Counted from the first letter of the stretch, positions 23,823 through 33,976 are shown. The stretch is 64,000 nucleotides of DNA from Salvia splendens (GCF_004379255.2 NC_056038.1:23982061-24046060), one strand, 5' to 3'. Notes: a model not told the origin generated them from the letters alone. Numbers and translations are program-made.

Positions 23823-25258
23823 CTACTAGGAAGTGGTATAAGCCTCTCTCAAGTGTTCCTCTGAGCACAATTTCCTTGGTGCTCAAATCCTTAACAAAAC
23901 AAAAGTTCGGGTGAAATTCAAAAAAGACAGAATTATCTTGAGAAAAATTTAGAGACACTCATAAGATTTTTGGTTATGTTAGGGACATGCAATAGATTCT
24001 TGAGGTGAAGTGTTCTAGAAAGGTTAGTTGAGTGAGATTTAAATGCACTTTCACCAATATTTTGAATATTAACCGCAACACCATTTCCAAGCAATAAACT
24101 CTTACCTCCAACATACTCAGTGCTTATGTTGAGGTTGCTTAGATCATTGGACACATGATGTGTTGCTCCTGAGTCTGGATACCAGCTTGAGGAGGCATTG
24201 GAAGTGTAACTGAATTCTAATTGAGTTCCAGTTGAGAAGGCTGAAGGAGATCTGAGAACTGACTGCACTAGATGAACTGAAGGATTAAAAAATCCTTGAC
24301 TTTGTTGTTGAGGAGCACTTCCTCTAGGCTGAAACTGAGGTGGTGTGAAGTTTTGCTCAAATCTATGCCAGCACTTTGCTGCTGAATGCCCTGGCTTTTC
24401 ACACAATTGACAAATGATTTTGTTGTTGCTTCTTCTGTCGTAGCTTCTTCCACCTCTTCCTCCTCTATTAGATCTACCTCCAAAGCCTCTTCCACTGCCT
24501 GACTCAAATATGTTGTTGTTGAAGCCTTGTTGCTCCCTCTTTTGCCCAGGTTGCTGCTGAACCATGTTGAGTGATGGCTGAGATCCATATGAGCTAATGG
24601 AGTGTGATCTTGTTGACTCCATTCTTGACTCAAAGCTGAGCAACAAGGCACTAACATCTCCAATGCTCCATGGATTAGATCTAAAGGTCACTGCACAAAC
24701 TGCAGGATCATAGTCCTGCCCAAGTCCTCCAAGTATGTGAAGGACTTGCTCTACTTCTAAGATTCTACAGCCAACAGACCCAAGCAAATCAAAATAGGTT
24801 CTCATTTTACCTAAGTAGTCATTCATAGACATTGATTCTTTCTTCAAATTCTGCATCTGCTGGCGATATTTCATCACTTTAGTTGTGGAGCGGCTTGCAA
24901 AGTTGGTCTCCAATGCACTCCAAATGTCTGTGGCAGATCTGAGCCCTACCACCAAGGTTAGAGCATTATCTGATAATGAGGAGAGGAGCCATCCAGTCAC
25001 CCTTCTATCTTGTCTCTGCCAGGTTATGAAGGCTGGATTTGACACTATGGACTCTCCATCTCGATCAAGAATCATCTGTGGAGGAGGTTCTGATTCTCAT
25101 GTGACAAATCCTTCAAGGCCATAGCCATACACAGCAACATCAACTTGATGCTGCCACATGAGGAAATTTCATTCAGTGAGCTTCACTGAGATTGGATGCA
25201 ATTGTGAGAACATGGGTGGTAGTGTTGCCACGGGGATTGCTTCATTAGCTTCTGCCAT
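23823..25258 (-). pseudogene. gag: Element B copia gag and protease front
   Basis: Start at the ATG near 25258 (MAEANEA). Two early TGA stops (about 25170 and 25101) precede the long open frame 25075-23933. That frame has a UBN2-type gag core (VTGWLLSSLSDNALTLVVGL, MNDYLGKMRTYFDLLGSVG), a glycine/arginine-rich stretch, a CCHC knuckle CQLCEKPGHSAAKCW, and the copia protease active site WYPDSGATHHVSNDLSNL. It ends after LLHVPNITKNLMSVSKF, just before the junction with element C. The remaining protease/pre-integrase sequence lies at 23823-23932 in a degraded frame. Confidence 0.88.
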
Positions 25259-25321
25259 TTTCTTAAAGAGAAAAACAAGAAACTAAACTATGGATGGGAG
25301 AGACAGGATCACAATGAACCT

Positions 25322-25333
25322 GCTCTGATACCA
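25322..25333 (-). promoter_or_regulatory. Primer binding site of copia B (initiator tRNA-Met)
   Basis: The minus strand reads TGGTATCAGAGC, the classic copia primer site, next to the 5' LTR. Confidence 0.92.
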
Positions 25334-25341
25334 CGAAAACA

Positions 25342-25983
25342 TGTGACCAAACACATGAAGAAGAAGAATGAAGCAGACATTGTATCTAATATTCCATTTG
25401 AACTCAAAATGTATTTTTCATTGTGATCAATACAACAAGATTCAACTACATATACTTCTCATTGGAACAATCTAGAATCTTGCTCTAATCTAATTAGCAC
25501 GATGTTAATCATGCTTTACATTCTTAATCAAACTAACTCTGCAAAACATGTTTCCTCTTTAAACCACGCAACACCACGTCGCGCCAAGTATAGCGGTGGT
25601 CCTCCACCTTAGCTGGCATACTTGACTCAATCACAGCTGTAGCTTGTGTGAGCTCTCTGATTGGTTCTTTTGGTGTACCAGCCTTTGTCCTTTCTTTTGG
25701 CTTATCTATCACCTTGACTCATATGGAGTTGATGACTTGTTTATCACGTGCATCTTGCTTTATTGCCATACACTGATCACCACAGTTAGCAATCTCAGCA
25801 TTGCATGCAGCAGCTTGATCAACTTGGCATGCAGCGGCAGCTTGATTAACCCGGCATGCAGCGGCTTGACCATCAACTTTGCATGCAGCGGCAGCTTGAT
25901 CAACTCGGCATGCAGCGGCTTGACCAACAGCTTGATCAACTTAGCATGCAATGGCTTGACCAACTTTGTTATCACTTCCAACA
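25342..25983 (-). mobile_element. 5' LTR of copia element B
   Basis: On the minus strand it starts TGTTGGAAGTGATAAC at 25983, a typical copia LTR start, and ends near 25342, a few bases before the primer site. The inner boundary is approximate. The 3' LTR is not in the window. The 25644-26048 open frame crosses this LTR and is not a gene. Confidence 0.75.
25797..25965. repeat. GCATGCAGCGGC minisatellite inside the copia B LTR
   Basis: About six degenerate units built from GCATGCAGCGGC and AGCTTGATCAAC(T/C) modules, roughly 25-45 bp apart. Contains palindromes GCATGC and TTGATCAA. Located in the U3-like end of the LTR, where such repeats often act as promoter modules; that role is inference. 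Confidence 0.75.
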
Positions 25984-26036
25984 ATCAAACCTCAGTTACT
26001 TATGCCAGAGATAATAGAGTCAGAATCACTCGAATA

Positions 26037-26169
26037 TCATGTGTCTAGGTCGGTGTCTGCGTCTGCGTCTACCCCTTGTGGTTGCTCAAGGATTATATTA
26101 CAAATGTTCATTGTACGAGCATCCAGAAGACCATGATTCCAGAGTTTGATCATAAATAATATCCAGCAC
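26037..26169 (-). CDS. EMF2-like: EMF2-like last coding exon (VEFS box end)
   Basis: 133 bp. Acceptor TTTTCAG at 26170; encodes CWILFMIKLWNHGLLDAR, the most conserved end of the VEFS box, then an acidic tail (DADADTDLDT) and TGA at 26037-26039. The first base completes the W codon split with the previous exon. A frame one base off also looks open but lacks homology. The copia B LTR begins 53 bp downstream. Confidence 0.92.
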
Positions 26170-26375
26170 CTGAAAACGGTCAAAGAAACAGACTTAAATA
26201 CAACGACTCGCAAAGAAAGTGTACGAATGCTAAATAGCAGCCGAGATAAATAATTGTTGCTACAGATGACCAGGCGTCAGTCTTGTAGCAGATATAGAAG
26301 GAAAAAATAAGTTGGGGAATTCAACAAACAACTCTAAACAGTTTTCTCATGAAAACTCAGCACAGTAGAAGCTAC

Positions 26376-26465
26376 CAAAGTAGTGCTGGTATCAGAACAA
26401 GGTCCTGTTTGTGCAATTCGGAGAAAGCCTCGCACGCCCAAGAAATATGACCATCCGCCAGTACC
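26376..26465 (-). CDS. EMF2-like: EMF2-like exon, VEFS box centre
   Basis: 90 bp. Encodes VLADGHISWACEAFSELHKQ and DLVLIPALLW, the core of the VEFS box. The GHISWACE form is the VRN2 variant of GHIPWACE. Acceptor GGCAG, donor TTTG|GTAGCT. Reading frame intact. Confidence 0.92.
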
Positions 26466-26601
26466 CTGCCATTATGACGGAAATTACAAATGAAGCAAGA
26501 ACAAATATTATGCAAGCAACAAAATAATTGGACACAAACATTTTTCCGACACAAAAGATAAATCATGATGATCTACATGCTGTTGTACATGGGAAGTTTA
26601 A

Positions 26602-26813
26602 TACTCCCTCCGTCCCACTCTAAGTTGAACATTTCTATTTCGGCACAAGATTTTAATTTTTATGTAATGTTGTTTTGTAAGTTAAGTGGAGTGGAGAGAA
26701 TAAAGTAAGAGAGATGGAAAAAGTAGAGAGTGACGTTTCTATTTTAAAAAATGTGTCATTTAGAATGGGACATCCCAAAAAGGAAAATGGTTCACTTAGA
26801 GTGAGACGGAGTA
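26602..26813. mobile_element. MITE 1 (TACTCCCTCCGT family)
   Basis: 212 bp with terminal inverted repeats TACTCCCTCCGTCCCACTCT and AGAGTGAGACGGAGTA; the outer TA is a likely target duplication, as in Stowaway/mariner MITEs. Confidence 0.85.
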
Positions 26814-27120
26814 TAATGCAGCTAAAAAAGTTCTTTGAAAACCGAATGCTTGGGTCACCCTATTGAGAATAAAACTAACTAAAAGCGAACTGAATTGAGC
26901 AGTCGACAGCCCATCTTCATGACCAAGAAATGGTTATACTACTACTACTTAAGAGCTATTTGGAGTTTGATTCTCTAAAAGCTCACTCAACCTTACTCAG
27001 TGAGGCTCATTATCATAAACAACTCAAGCTTTAGTTTGACAATACTTGGCTCATTATGCCGTGAGCAAGTTTGTCAATATATCAACAAGCTAGGTTGAAT
27101 TTGTAAAACTATTAGTTTAC

Positions 27121-27380
27121 TACTCCATCAGTCCACGAAGAAAACATAACAATTGCCTTATTTGGAGTCCACAAAGAGTATATCACTTTTCTTTTTTAGG
27201 ACATGACCCCACACTCAACATTATATTTCAACATTACAGACACCTCTTATTTATCAAACCCACACTTCCCTACATAGTGGAATCTCAGTAATACCTTTTA
27301 GCCACTACAAACATCCAACAACTATTTTTTAAAACCCGTGCCAGCCAAATGTTATATACTCTCCGTAGATGGAGAGAGTA
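27121..27380. mobile_element. MITE 2 (degenerate)
   Basis: About 260 bp; starts TACTCCATCAGTCC and ends GATGGAGAGAGTA. Same family, more eroded ends. Confidence 0.65.
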
Positions 27381-27473
27381 TAACTTATATTATCATACTT
27401 ATAGTAGTGACAAGTATGCAATGATCTAATCATCCTGTTCCATTATAGAAAAACTATGAATTTTAGTAGTACA

Positions 27474-27674
27474 TACTCTCTCCGTCCCACCCTAAGTGAA
27501 CCATTTTCCTTTTTGGGATGTCCACTCTAAATGACACATTTCTAAAAATAGAAATATCACACTCTCTACTTTTTCCTCTCTTATTTTATTTTCTCCACTG
27601 AATCACAAAACAACACTACATAAAATCTCGTGCCGGAGTAGAAATGCTCCACTTAGAATGGGACGGAGGGAGTA
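27474..27674. mobile_element. MITE 3, inverted relative to MITE 1
   Basis: 201 bp with ends TACTCTCTCCGTCCCACCCT and AATGGGACGGAGGGAGTA. Internal sequence is the reverse complement of MITE 1. Confidence 0.85.
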
Positions 27675-28211
27675 ATATTTTTGTTGGAGAAAAAATAATT
27701 ATCCTAAAAATGATAAAAAAAAATTGAATTGCAATATATACATTTACAAGGCTTGTTGAGCCTCAATTAAGCTCAAATGAACTGATGCCCCTTTAACACG
27801 TTCGATAAATTAAGCTTGAGCTTTGCTAAATAATAAACGAGCCACACTAAAATTTTTTAATACTATGTACTCACTTGTAAGCACTCCACATTACTATTCC
27901 TCATACAAATTTGTAAGCTAGCAGAAGGGTGGATTACCAATGTTTGTACACACGTTCTACACTCCACGGGTAGCAGCTAATAAAAGAACTTGAATATCCA
28001 TTTCTAAACCTATAAAATAATGGTAAGCAGAAAAGGTGAAGATTTTCAGTTATTTCTAACCAAGTTGATTAATGCAACAGAACAATAGAAATGCTCTTTC
28101 TATGAAAGATAATTTATCATTACTACATGGCAGTACATTAGTATGCATCATGGTATATGAGCAGATTCTATCGGGATGGTAAAAATGGAAGAGGTTTAAA
28201 AAGATGCTGAC

Positions 28212-28291
28212 CTTTGCTTCCTAACAAAAGAGTTCCAAAGATGCATCAACCACTTCTCATCTTTTGTGACATCCACAAAGTCATCCAGCAT
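28212..28291 (-). CDS. EMF2-like: EMF2-like exon, VEFS box start
   Basis: 80 bp. Encodes MLDDFVDVTKDEKWLMHLWN then SFVRKQ, the front of the VEFS box. Acceptor GGAGCAG before ATGCTGG, donor AAAG|GTCAGC. It starts in phase 0; the exon that should precede it (acidic DSEDEVDDD region) was not found. Confidence 0.92.
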
Positions 28292-28355
28292 CTGCTCCAC
28301 ATGTGTAAATCATATGCAAACTCAATGTAATGAATCTCCAAAAGTATAAACAAGG

Positions 28356-28570
28356 TACTCTCTCCGTCCCACTCAAGATGTCACATTCTTGAGTGGCTCG
28401 AGATTGTAGGAGAAGTTGTTAGGTGGAGTAAGTAGAGGGAAAAAAGTAGTTCAATATTTTAATGAGGAGAGAGGAGAGAGTGATTTATTTCCAAATATAG
28501 AAAGTGGACATCTTGAGTGAGACGAACTAAAAAGGAAAGATTGGACATCTTGAGTGGGACGAATATAGTA
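28356..28570. mobile_element. MITE 4
   Basis: About 215 bp, start TACTCTCTCCGTCCCACTCA, end CTTGAGTGGGACGAATATAGTA-like (diverged). Contains CTTGAGTGG inverted repeats and a duplicated GACATCTTGAGTG near its end. Confidence 0.75.
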
Positions 28571-29212
28571 TTACTTATGAAATTGGTATTTGACCCATCT
28601 GGTTCCTAGAATATTTTGCAGCATTATCTTAGCAGAAAGAGTTAAACAGATGAAATACTTTGTCTAGGTTATAGGTATTCAAAGCCGCAAAGGAAAAAGT
28701 GAGGGACTTAAATACTAAAATCAAATAAGGAATACAATTCCTGAGAACAAAATTTATTATGGATTAAAGAACCACGAGGCTGTTTTTTTTTATATCTTAT
28801 TTCACGTAGAACAGTAGATGTTTAAACCCCAAAAAAATTCTGACTCTTCAGATGAGATTTTTTTCATTAATTCAACCAAGTTTTATTTATCAAGAATATA
28901 TTTTATAGGTAGTTTCTCCGCAGAAAAAGATTCCTTACTCTATCTGAGGGTATATGTTATTACAAATACATGTACCCATGGGCAATAGTATCATGTTGAC
29001 AGTCAATTTCACTAAAATAAGCTGGCCATATTATAAAGTAGTTCAGATCAATTATATGTATCATGTCATCCTGCTGAAAGGTGTTGCAACGTTCACACAG
29101 ACCAGATTGTTATAGTATGGCAAGAGATCTTATACTTCTAACGTGAAAAGAACATTGAATTACATCAATTGCAATTAGCTACACAGTGAGGCCCATAAAC
29201 ACAATTAAATTG

Positions 29213-29454
29213 TACTCCCTCCGTTCTATAGTAGTGGAGACGTTTCTTTTTGGCACGCAATTTAAGAAAAATTGTGTTAAATGAGTTAAGTAAAGAAAGA
29301 ATAAAGTAGGAAATGAAAAATGTAGAGAGATGAAAAGAGAGTAAGTAAATGAGAAGAAATGTGTTGACTTTTTACTAAAAAGGGAAATGACTCCCCTCCT
29401 ATGGAACGTACCAAAAGGACAAAATGACTCCACTAATATGGAACGGAGGGGGTA
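29213..29454. mobile_element. MITE 5
   Basis: 242 bp, ends TACTCCCTCCGTTCTATAGT and AATATGGAACGGAGGGGGTA. The 84-codon open frame inside is not a gene. Confidence 0.85.
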
Positions 29455-29553
29455 TATAATATTAATATCAAATGTACATGGGACAGTTTATTTAGCTACA
29501 GTTAAAGTGTTCATTGCATATTTGCATGTTTGATATCTCTCCGCACAAGTTTG

Positions 29554-29790
29554 TACTCCCTCCGTCTCTCTCTGCAGATGAGGCGTTTAATTTTCAGCAC
29601 TCATTTTGAAAACATGATAATAAATAATTAAAGTAGAGAAAAAGTAAATTAAGAGAGAGAATGATATAAATAAGACTTTTCATTATATTATCTCTTTCTT
29701 ACTTTACTCTCTCTGCACTTTAACTATTTATTATCATTTTTCCAAAACAATCTCAAAATGAAATGCTTCTACTACTTCTTTATATGATTA
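29554..29790. mobile_element. MITE 6 (one end recognisable)
   Basis: Starts TACTCCCTCCGTCTCTCTCT; contains ATTTTGA and inverted internal segments of the family, but the right terminus is eroded, so the end is approximate. Lies just past the 29814 splice donor. Confidence 0.55.
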
Positions 29791-29813
29791 TAGTTATATT
29801 TTACAATATATAC

Positions 29814-29851
29814 AGGAAAAACGTTTGTTCCTTAGGATCAACACCAGCCAG
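29814..29851 (-). CDS. EMF2-like: EMF2-like short exon (DPKEQTFF)
   Basis: 38 bp. Acceptor TTGCAG, donor GTATAT. Encodes LAGVDPKEQTFF, matching the VDPKQQTFF segment after the zinc-finger exons of EMF2. It joins in phase 0 to the preceding exon. Short, so the borders are less certain. Confidence 0.75.
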
Positions 29852-30072
29852 CTGCAACAGTCTGCACAAAACAAAGTACAGGTGTTAGTTGAATTCATTA
29901 ATGCAATTAAGAGACATCAATTATACATTAATATTTCTCAGACTTGGGAGCGTCAATGCCCAAGGCAGATCCATGCGTTTTATTACCCCTTTACTGCACA
30001 GAACTATGTAAGCATAAAAGTTACTAACAAACATGTGAAGTCAAAGCCAGAGAAAAAAATAAACATACTGAC

Positions 30073-30791
30073 CTCAGATCTCCATGTAGGGATGTCAATC
30101 GGACTGGCCCATCGGGTTTCAGACCAGCCCTACTCGGGTTGCGGGTTAATCAGATGCGGGCTAATCGGGTTGTGAATTCTTTTGGGTTGTAAAAGTTCAA
30201 CCCCTAACCCTAAAAGCTTGGGTTTCGGGCTAGCCCAGCGGGTTAATCAGGTTGCTACCGATAAGATTAACATGCGATCAATCCAATAAATAATGATGAA
30301 AATTAGTTATATTCATAAAATGTAAAATATTTAATTATGATAAATTTGAGATATATGGTCAAACTCAATCATAAACATGATCAAATACTAATATTTGAGA
30401 TATTTCGTGAAATTATAATCCATGTTTTAGAAATTTAAATATTTTTTTAAGTGAATTTGAAAATTTTAATTTATTTATCAATTATTATATTAATAAAAAT
30501 TCAATATAAAATTTGTATATTTAATATAAAATTGAAAGTTATTTTTTTAGTTATCTATATTATAAAAGTAATCAATGAAGTGTCGAATTAGGAGTAAAAA
30601 ATAGAATAACAGAAATTTTATCGGGTTTTCGGGCCAGCCCATCGGGTTTTCGGGTCCAGCCCTAACTGGTTTTCGGGTTAATCAGGTGCGGGCTAATCGG
30701 GTTTAATTTTTATTGGGCTAGAAATTTCCAGCCCTAAAGTCCATGTATCAGTCCTTACAGATATATTGACAGCTTGAAATTCCTCTGTTAC
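30073..30791 (-). pseudogene. EMF2-like: EMF2-like exon split by a hAT-like insertion
   Basis: The exon begins at 30791 (acceptor TGTAG) with VTEEFQAVNISVRTDTW, runs to 30740, is broken by 651 bp of foreign DNA (30089-30739), and resumes at 30088-30073 to the donor GAG|GTCAGT. The 8-bp TCCATGTA is duplicated on both sides. Read through, the insertion gives an in-frame stop. Without it the exon would be about 60 bp and in phase with its neighbours. Confidence 0.88.
30089..30739. mobile_element. hAT-like non-autonomous element inside a coding exon
   Basis: 651 bp flanked by the 8-bp direct repeat TCCATGTA (30081-30088 and 30740-30747), the TSD size of hAT transposons. Ends contain related TAGGGATGTC and (reverse) TAGGGCTGGA. 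The interior near both ends is rich in CGGGTT and GGGCTAATCGGG words, typical of a common plant hAT MITE group. No transposase. Confidence 0.8.
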
Positions 30792-30870
30792 CTACACATT
30801 TTCTTCATATGAATCAGTGCAGTTATTTACTTATATTGTAAAATTAATGACATCGATTAAGTTTACCAAC

Positions 30871-30924
30871 CCAAAATTCAAAGTTGAAAAGGTCATGGCA
30901 GGCAGGCAGATGATACTTGAGACC
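30871..30924 (-). CDS. EMF2-like: EMF2-like exon, second half of C2H2 finger
   Basis: 54 bp, 18 codons: GLKYHLPACHDLFNFEFW, the histidine half of the zinc finger (HLP..HDL). EMF2 normally has HLPSTHD; here it is PACHD. Acceptor AATAG, donor GTTGGT. Phase 0. Confidence 0.9.
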
Positions 30925-31009
30925 CTATTAAATAAACTTCAGGAATCAATACATGGTCCGGAGAGCAATTTTCATTAGAAAAAATATGGACGATCATATT
31001 TTACAGTAC

Positions 31010-31062
31010 CTTAAAGCTTGCACATATGACCAAACATAAAGGGCATGCAAAGTCCTCTGTTA
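31010..31062 (-). CDS. EMF2-like: EMF2-like exon, first half of C2H2 finger
   Basis: 53 bp. Encodes (V)TEDFACPLCLVICASFK with the CPLC cysteine pair of the finger. Acceptor ATACAG, donor AAG|GTACTG. Confidence 0.9.
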
Positions 31063-31143
31063 CTGTATATATACATTATAGAGTCAGCCTTTTCACATGC
31101 AAATGCTCAGACAAAGGTACAAGTCAAATACTCCGAAGAATAA

Positions 31144-31430
31144 TACTCCTTCCGTTCCAGTTCCATAGTAGTGGATGCATTTCTTCCCAGCGCGGAGATT
31201 AAGAAAAAAGTGTGTAATGTATGTGGATGCATTTCTTTCCAGCACGGAGATTAAGAAAAAAGTGTGTAATGTATTAAATAAAAAGATAATAAAGTAGGAG
31301 AGAGGAAAAAGTAGAGATAGTAAAACAAGAGTGGGAAGATGTGTTACTTTTTACTAAAGAAGGAAATGACTACTACTATAGAACATCTAAAATGGAAAAA
31401 TGACTCTACTACTATGGAACGGAGGGAGTA
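31144..31430. mobile_element. MITE 7 with an internal tandem duplication
   Basis: 287 bp, ends TACTCCTTCCGTTCCAG and TATGGAACGGAGGGAGTA. A roughly 50-bp block beginning GTGGATGCATTTCTT is present twice in tandem (about 31170-31275). Confidence 0.85.
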
Positions 31431-31584
31431 TACAAGTTAGAATAGTCATTGAAACCAAACATGAGTTATGCTTGGATATGGATCTTATGAACAAACAAAT
31501 GTTTCCTTGAAACAAAGGCAAATCATGCAGGTAGAGAATCCAGAGGCACTTTTACACGTATGGGGAACAATAGGAAGCTAATAC

Positions 31585-31649
31585 CTTCAGTCCTCTGCAA
31601 CTTGTTATTATAGTATCGGTAGTTGAAAACAACATTTCCAGTCCTCAAC
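31585..31649 (-). CDS. EMF2-like: EMF2-like exon (RTGNVVFNYRYYNN)
   Basis: 65 bp. Encodes LRTGNVVFNYRYYNNKLQRT E, nearly identical to the EMF2 family block just before the zinc finger. Acceptor CATCCAG, donor GAAG|GTATTA. Frame intact. Confidence 0.93.
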
Positions 31650-32577
31650 CTGGATGGCAACAACCAATAGGATAGGTGAACCACCCAATTACCAAAAAGT
31701 AAAAAACATCTTGACCAAATTTGTGAGGCAATGAGATAAGGATATGGAATGATGAATTTTCTTCAGGAAGGAGAAAGTAATTCAAATGAACATTTTATTT
31801 GTATTGTTTTAAGTCATGTTCCTCATTAACTTGCTCAATTTTATAATTGCAAATATGTAGTTCTCAATCCCTGATATTAGGAGATATAACCAAAGTTCAC
31901 ATACCACAAAGTAAAGAGAATATGCAATCACATTCTTATCAATAATTACATTAAGCATTAACTTTGGCAATAATACATTTTCAGGATGCAGAATATTATC
32001 AGAAACAAGAATTCATGATATTAATCATCAATTCTCTTCCATGACGAAAGAGGTTGCCTCCGTCATACTAGCATGTAAAATACCAATGGCTCAGTATAGC
32101 AGTAGAGCAATATCCAGAACTTAATAAGATAAGGAGAGTCCATAGTTATTGGTTATTGCAAGATTTTATAGTGAGATATCGTTTGCAGGTGGTAATATGA
32201 ATCACAAGAAAGCAAGCTGCATTTTATAGTGTGGATGCTTAGGTTTTGGTTAGCTCAATATGTCTAAACAGTCTTCAAGCATTTGCTAGTACAACCCAGC
32301 TAAATTTGCAACCCTGGGATTAGGACCCAGGCCCTTAAACAACCCATCTGTCCACCACCCCTTAGGCTGACATTTTAATTCATTTTTAGGTAGTCCATGT
32401 GATGAATTGAAGTCAGAAAAAGAAACACCACGAGATGTTCGCCATGGTATATGGTAACAATGAGGTAAATTACTAATTGCTTTTATACTGAGATGAGTGA
32501 TGCCCAGTGGCTATTTTAGTCAGACAATGTGGATGGTGAGCTTATGTATTTACATTGTGGTAATGCAAAGAATCTAC

Positions 32578-32744
32578 CTGATAATCTGAGGTAAAGTAGA
32601 GGAAGGAACATCATTGTATGAGAATGAATCATAAGGAGATCTCTCTTTAAGCCCAACTTTTTCTGCTGCAACACGGACTTGCAGTTGTTGAGACAAAGCA
32701 TTTGGAAAAGCAGATAAACAAGGACCAGTTAACAAAAATGTTAA
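32578..32744 (-). CDS. EMF2-like: EMF2-like exon (VRVAAEKVG ... SPYDSFSYNDV)
   Basis: 167 bp. Encodes QQLQVRVAAEKVGLKERSPY and DSFSYNDVPSSTLPQIIR, matching VTISAEEVG..SPYSSFSYNDI of EMF2. Donor CAG|GTAGAT is clear. The acceptor (CCCTAG) was chosen because it keeps phase 0 with the previous exon; the 5' border is moderately certain. Confidence 0.88.
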
Positions 32745-32795
32745 CTAGGGCTTCTCTGGATATAAGAAAGTTGTCTCTGTAAAATGGGAAGATAC

Positions 32796-32855
32796 CATAG
32801 CTCCAGCATGGGTACTATGAAATGAGAAGCATTTATCTTCTCCGAAACAGCCAGT
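32796..32855 (-). CDS. EMF2-like: EMF2-like exon (CFGEDKCFSFH)
   Basis: 60 bp, 20 codons: TGCFGEDKCFSFHSTHAGAM. Corresponds to the EEKCVSIQ/CVSFH segment of EMF2 proteins. Acceptor TTCCACAG, donor ATG|GTATCT, phase 0 at both ends. Confidence 0.85.
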
Positions 32856-33453
32856 CTGTGGAAAAGAACTATTCAGAAAAGGTGAAGAGAATAAAAATGA
32901 GGAATCTGATTAAGGATGAGGATGACTAATTTACAAAGTTAAACATATTCATCCTTCTTTACTTCAAATATTAATATAAGAAATCTAATAGCATCACATA
33001 CCTAAGAACTAGCTTTGTAGCCTCAATGATCCTGGGAACTGGGAGTCAGAGACAAATTATAGTGATCAGAAATAGTTAACTAAAAAGCACATGGCTCATA
33101 ACAGACTTGATATGAATTGAGTATAAAACTACAGGTCTGAAGGCCTCAAGAAGACATCTGCATTACATCTAATGATGGCAACATTAAATTATAATAGGAG
33201 AAAATGGAAAATGGGGATAATTAATAGGGACTGGAGGGAGCAAAATGCACCATGTGTAAAACAAAATTATATGAGGCAAAAGAATATGTAACATTATATG
33301 TTATATTGATAGACATAAAATACATACTATTGGAAAATAATGTATGAAATATAGATGTAGACTATGTTGGGGATATGACAATTGAGGATATTTTAATTTA
33401 GATATGATATGCATGATAACTTTACATTTTAATTATTGAGCTAAGACTTCAAT

Positions 33454-33710
33454 TACTCCCTCTGTTCCGTAGTAGTGGAGCCATTTTGCCATTTTGGTAC
33501 GTTCCATAATAGTGGAATCATTTCATTTTCTAACAAAAGTCAACACATTTATTCTCTCTTATTTTACTCTCTCGTACTTTATTCTCTCTCCATCTCTCCA
33601 CCTTTTTCATTTCTTACTTAATTCTTCCTTTACTTAACTAACCTAACACATTTTTTCTCAAATTGCGTGCCAAAAAGAAGCACCTCCACTACCATGAAAC
33701 AGAGGGAGTA
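33454..33710. mobile_element. MITE 8
   Basis: 257 bp, ends TACTCCCTCTGTTCCGTAGT and CATGAAACAGAGGGAGTA. Confidence 0.85.
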
Positions 33711-33722
33711 TTAGATATATTA

Positions 33723-33976
33723 TACTCCATCCGTCATGCCATAAGCGAGGCATTTCTTTTGGAAATGATATTTAAGAAAATGATGTTTAGAGAGTTGAGA
33801 GAAGAGAAAATAAAGTAGGAGAAAGAATAAAGTAGAGTGAAAGAGAGAATATATTAAGAGAGAATAAATGAAAAGAGATTAATTGAGTTATATTTTTTCA
33901 AAAAAGAAAATGGCTCACTTTAGGTGGGACGTCCCAAAAAGAAATACGAATCGCTTGTTTTGGGATGAAGGGAGTA
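33723..33976. mobile_element. MITE 9
   Basis: 254 bp, ends TACTCCATCCGTCATGCCAT and TTGGGATGAAGGGAGTA; only 12 bp separates it from MITE 8. Confidence 0.8.

Larger units (their letters stand above)
6780..25983 (-). mobile_element. Ty1/copia retrotransposon B, interrupted by a SINE, element C and element A
   Basis: Read on the minus strand: 5' LTR (25983-25342), iMet primer site (25333-25322), gag and protease (25258-23823), then a break by element C (9290-23817), then GAG-pre-integrase, integrase and RT (9289-6785) with a SINE inside RT. Element A then replaces the flank at 6780, so the RT C-terminus, RNase H and 3' LTR lie outside. The gag and integrase resemble AtRE1-type copia elements. 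Stops at several places make it inactive. Its 5' LTR ends only 53 bp from the stop codon of the EMF2-like host gene. Confidence 0.85.
26466..28211 (-). other. EMF2-like intron with three MITEs
   Basis: 1.75-kb intron between two VEFS-box exons. Contains MITEs at 26602-26813, 27121-27380 and 27474-27674, the first and third in opposite orientation. The rest is AT-rich with no coding signal. Confidence 0.8.
28292..29813 (-). other. Gap where EMF2-like middle exons are expected
   Basis: Family members carry roughly 200-250 residues here (basic stretch, QKRQFFHSHR, the acidic segment). I find none. The interval holds MITEs 4-6 and AT-rich sequence (28571-29212) with no open frame of homology. 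Either the exons were deleted or they diverged beyond recognition by eye. Confidence 0.6.

Noticed and set aside
25644..26048. 134-codon plus-strand open frame
   Set aside because: It spans the copia B LTR minisatellite and runs antisense into the EMF2-like last exon; its repeats (CSGSLIN) are the minisatellite translated.
29825..30175. 116-codon plus-strand open frame
   Set aside because: Antisense to EMF2-like exons and running into the hAT-like element; a shadow.
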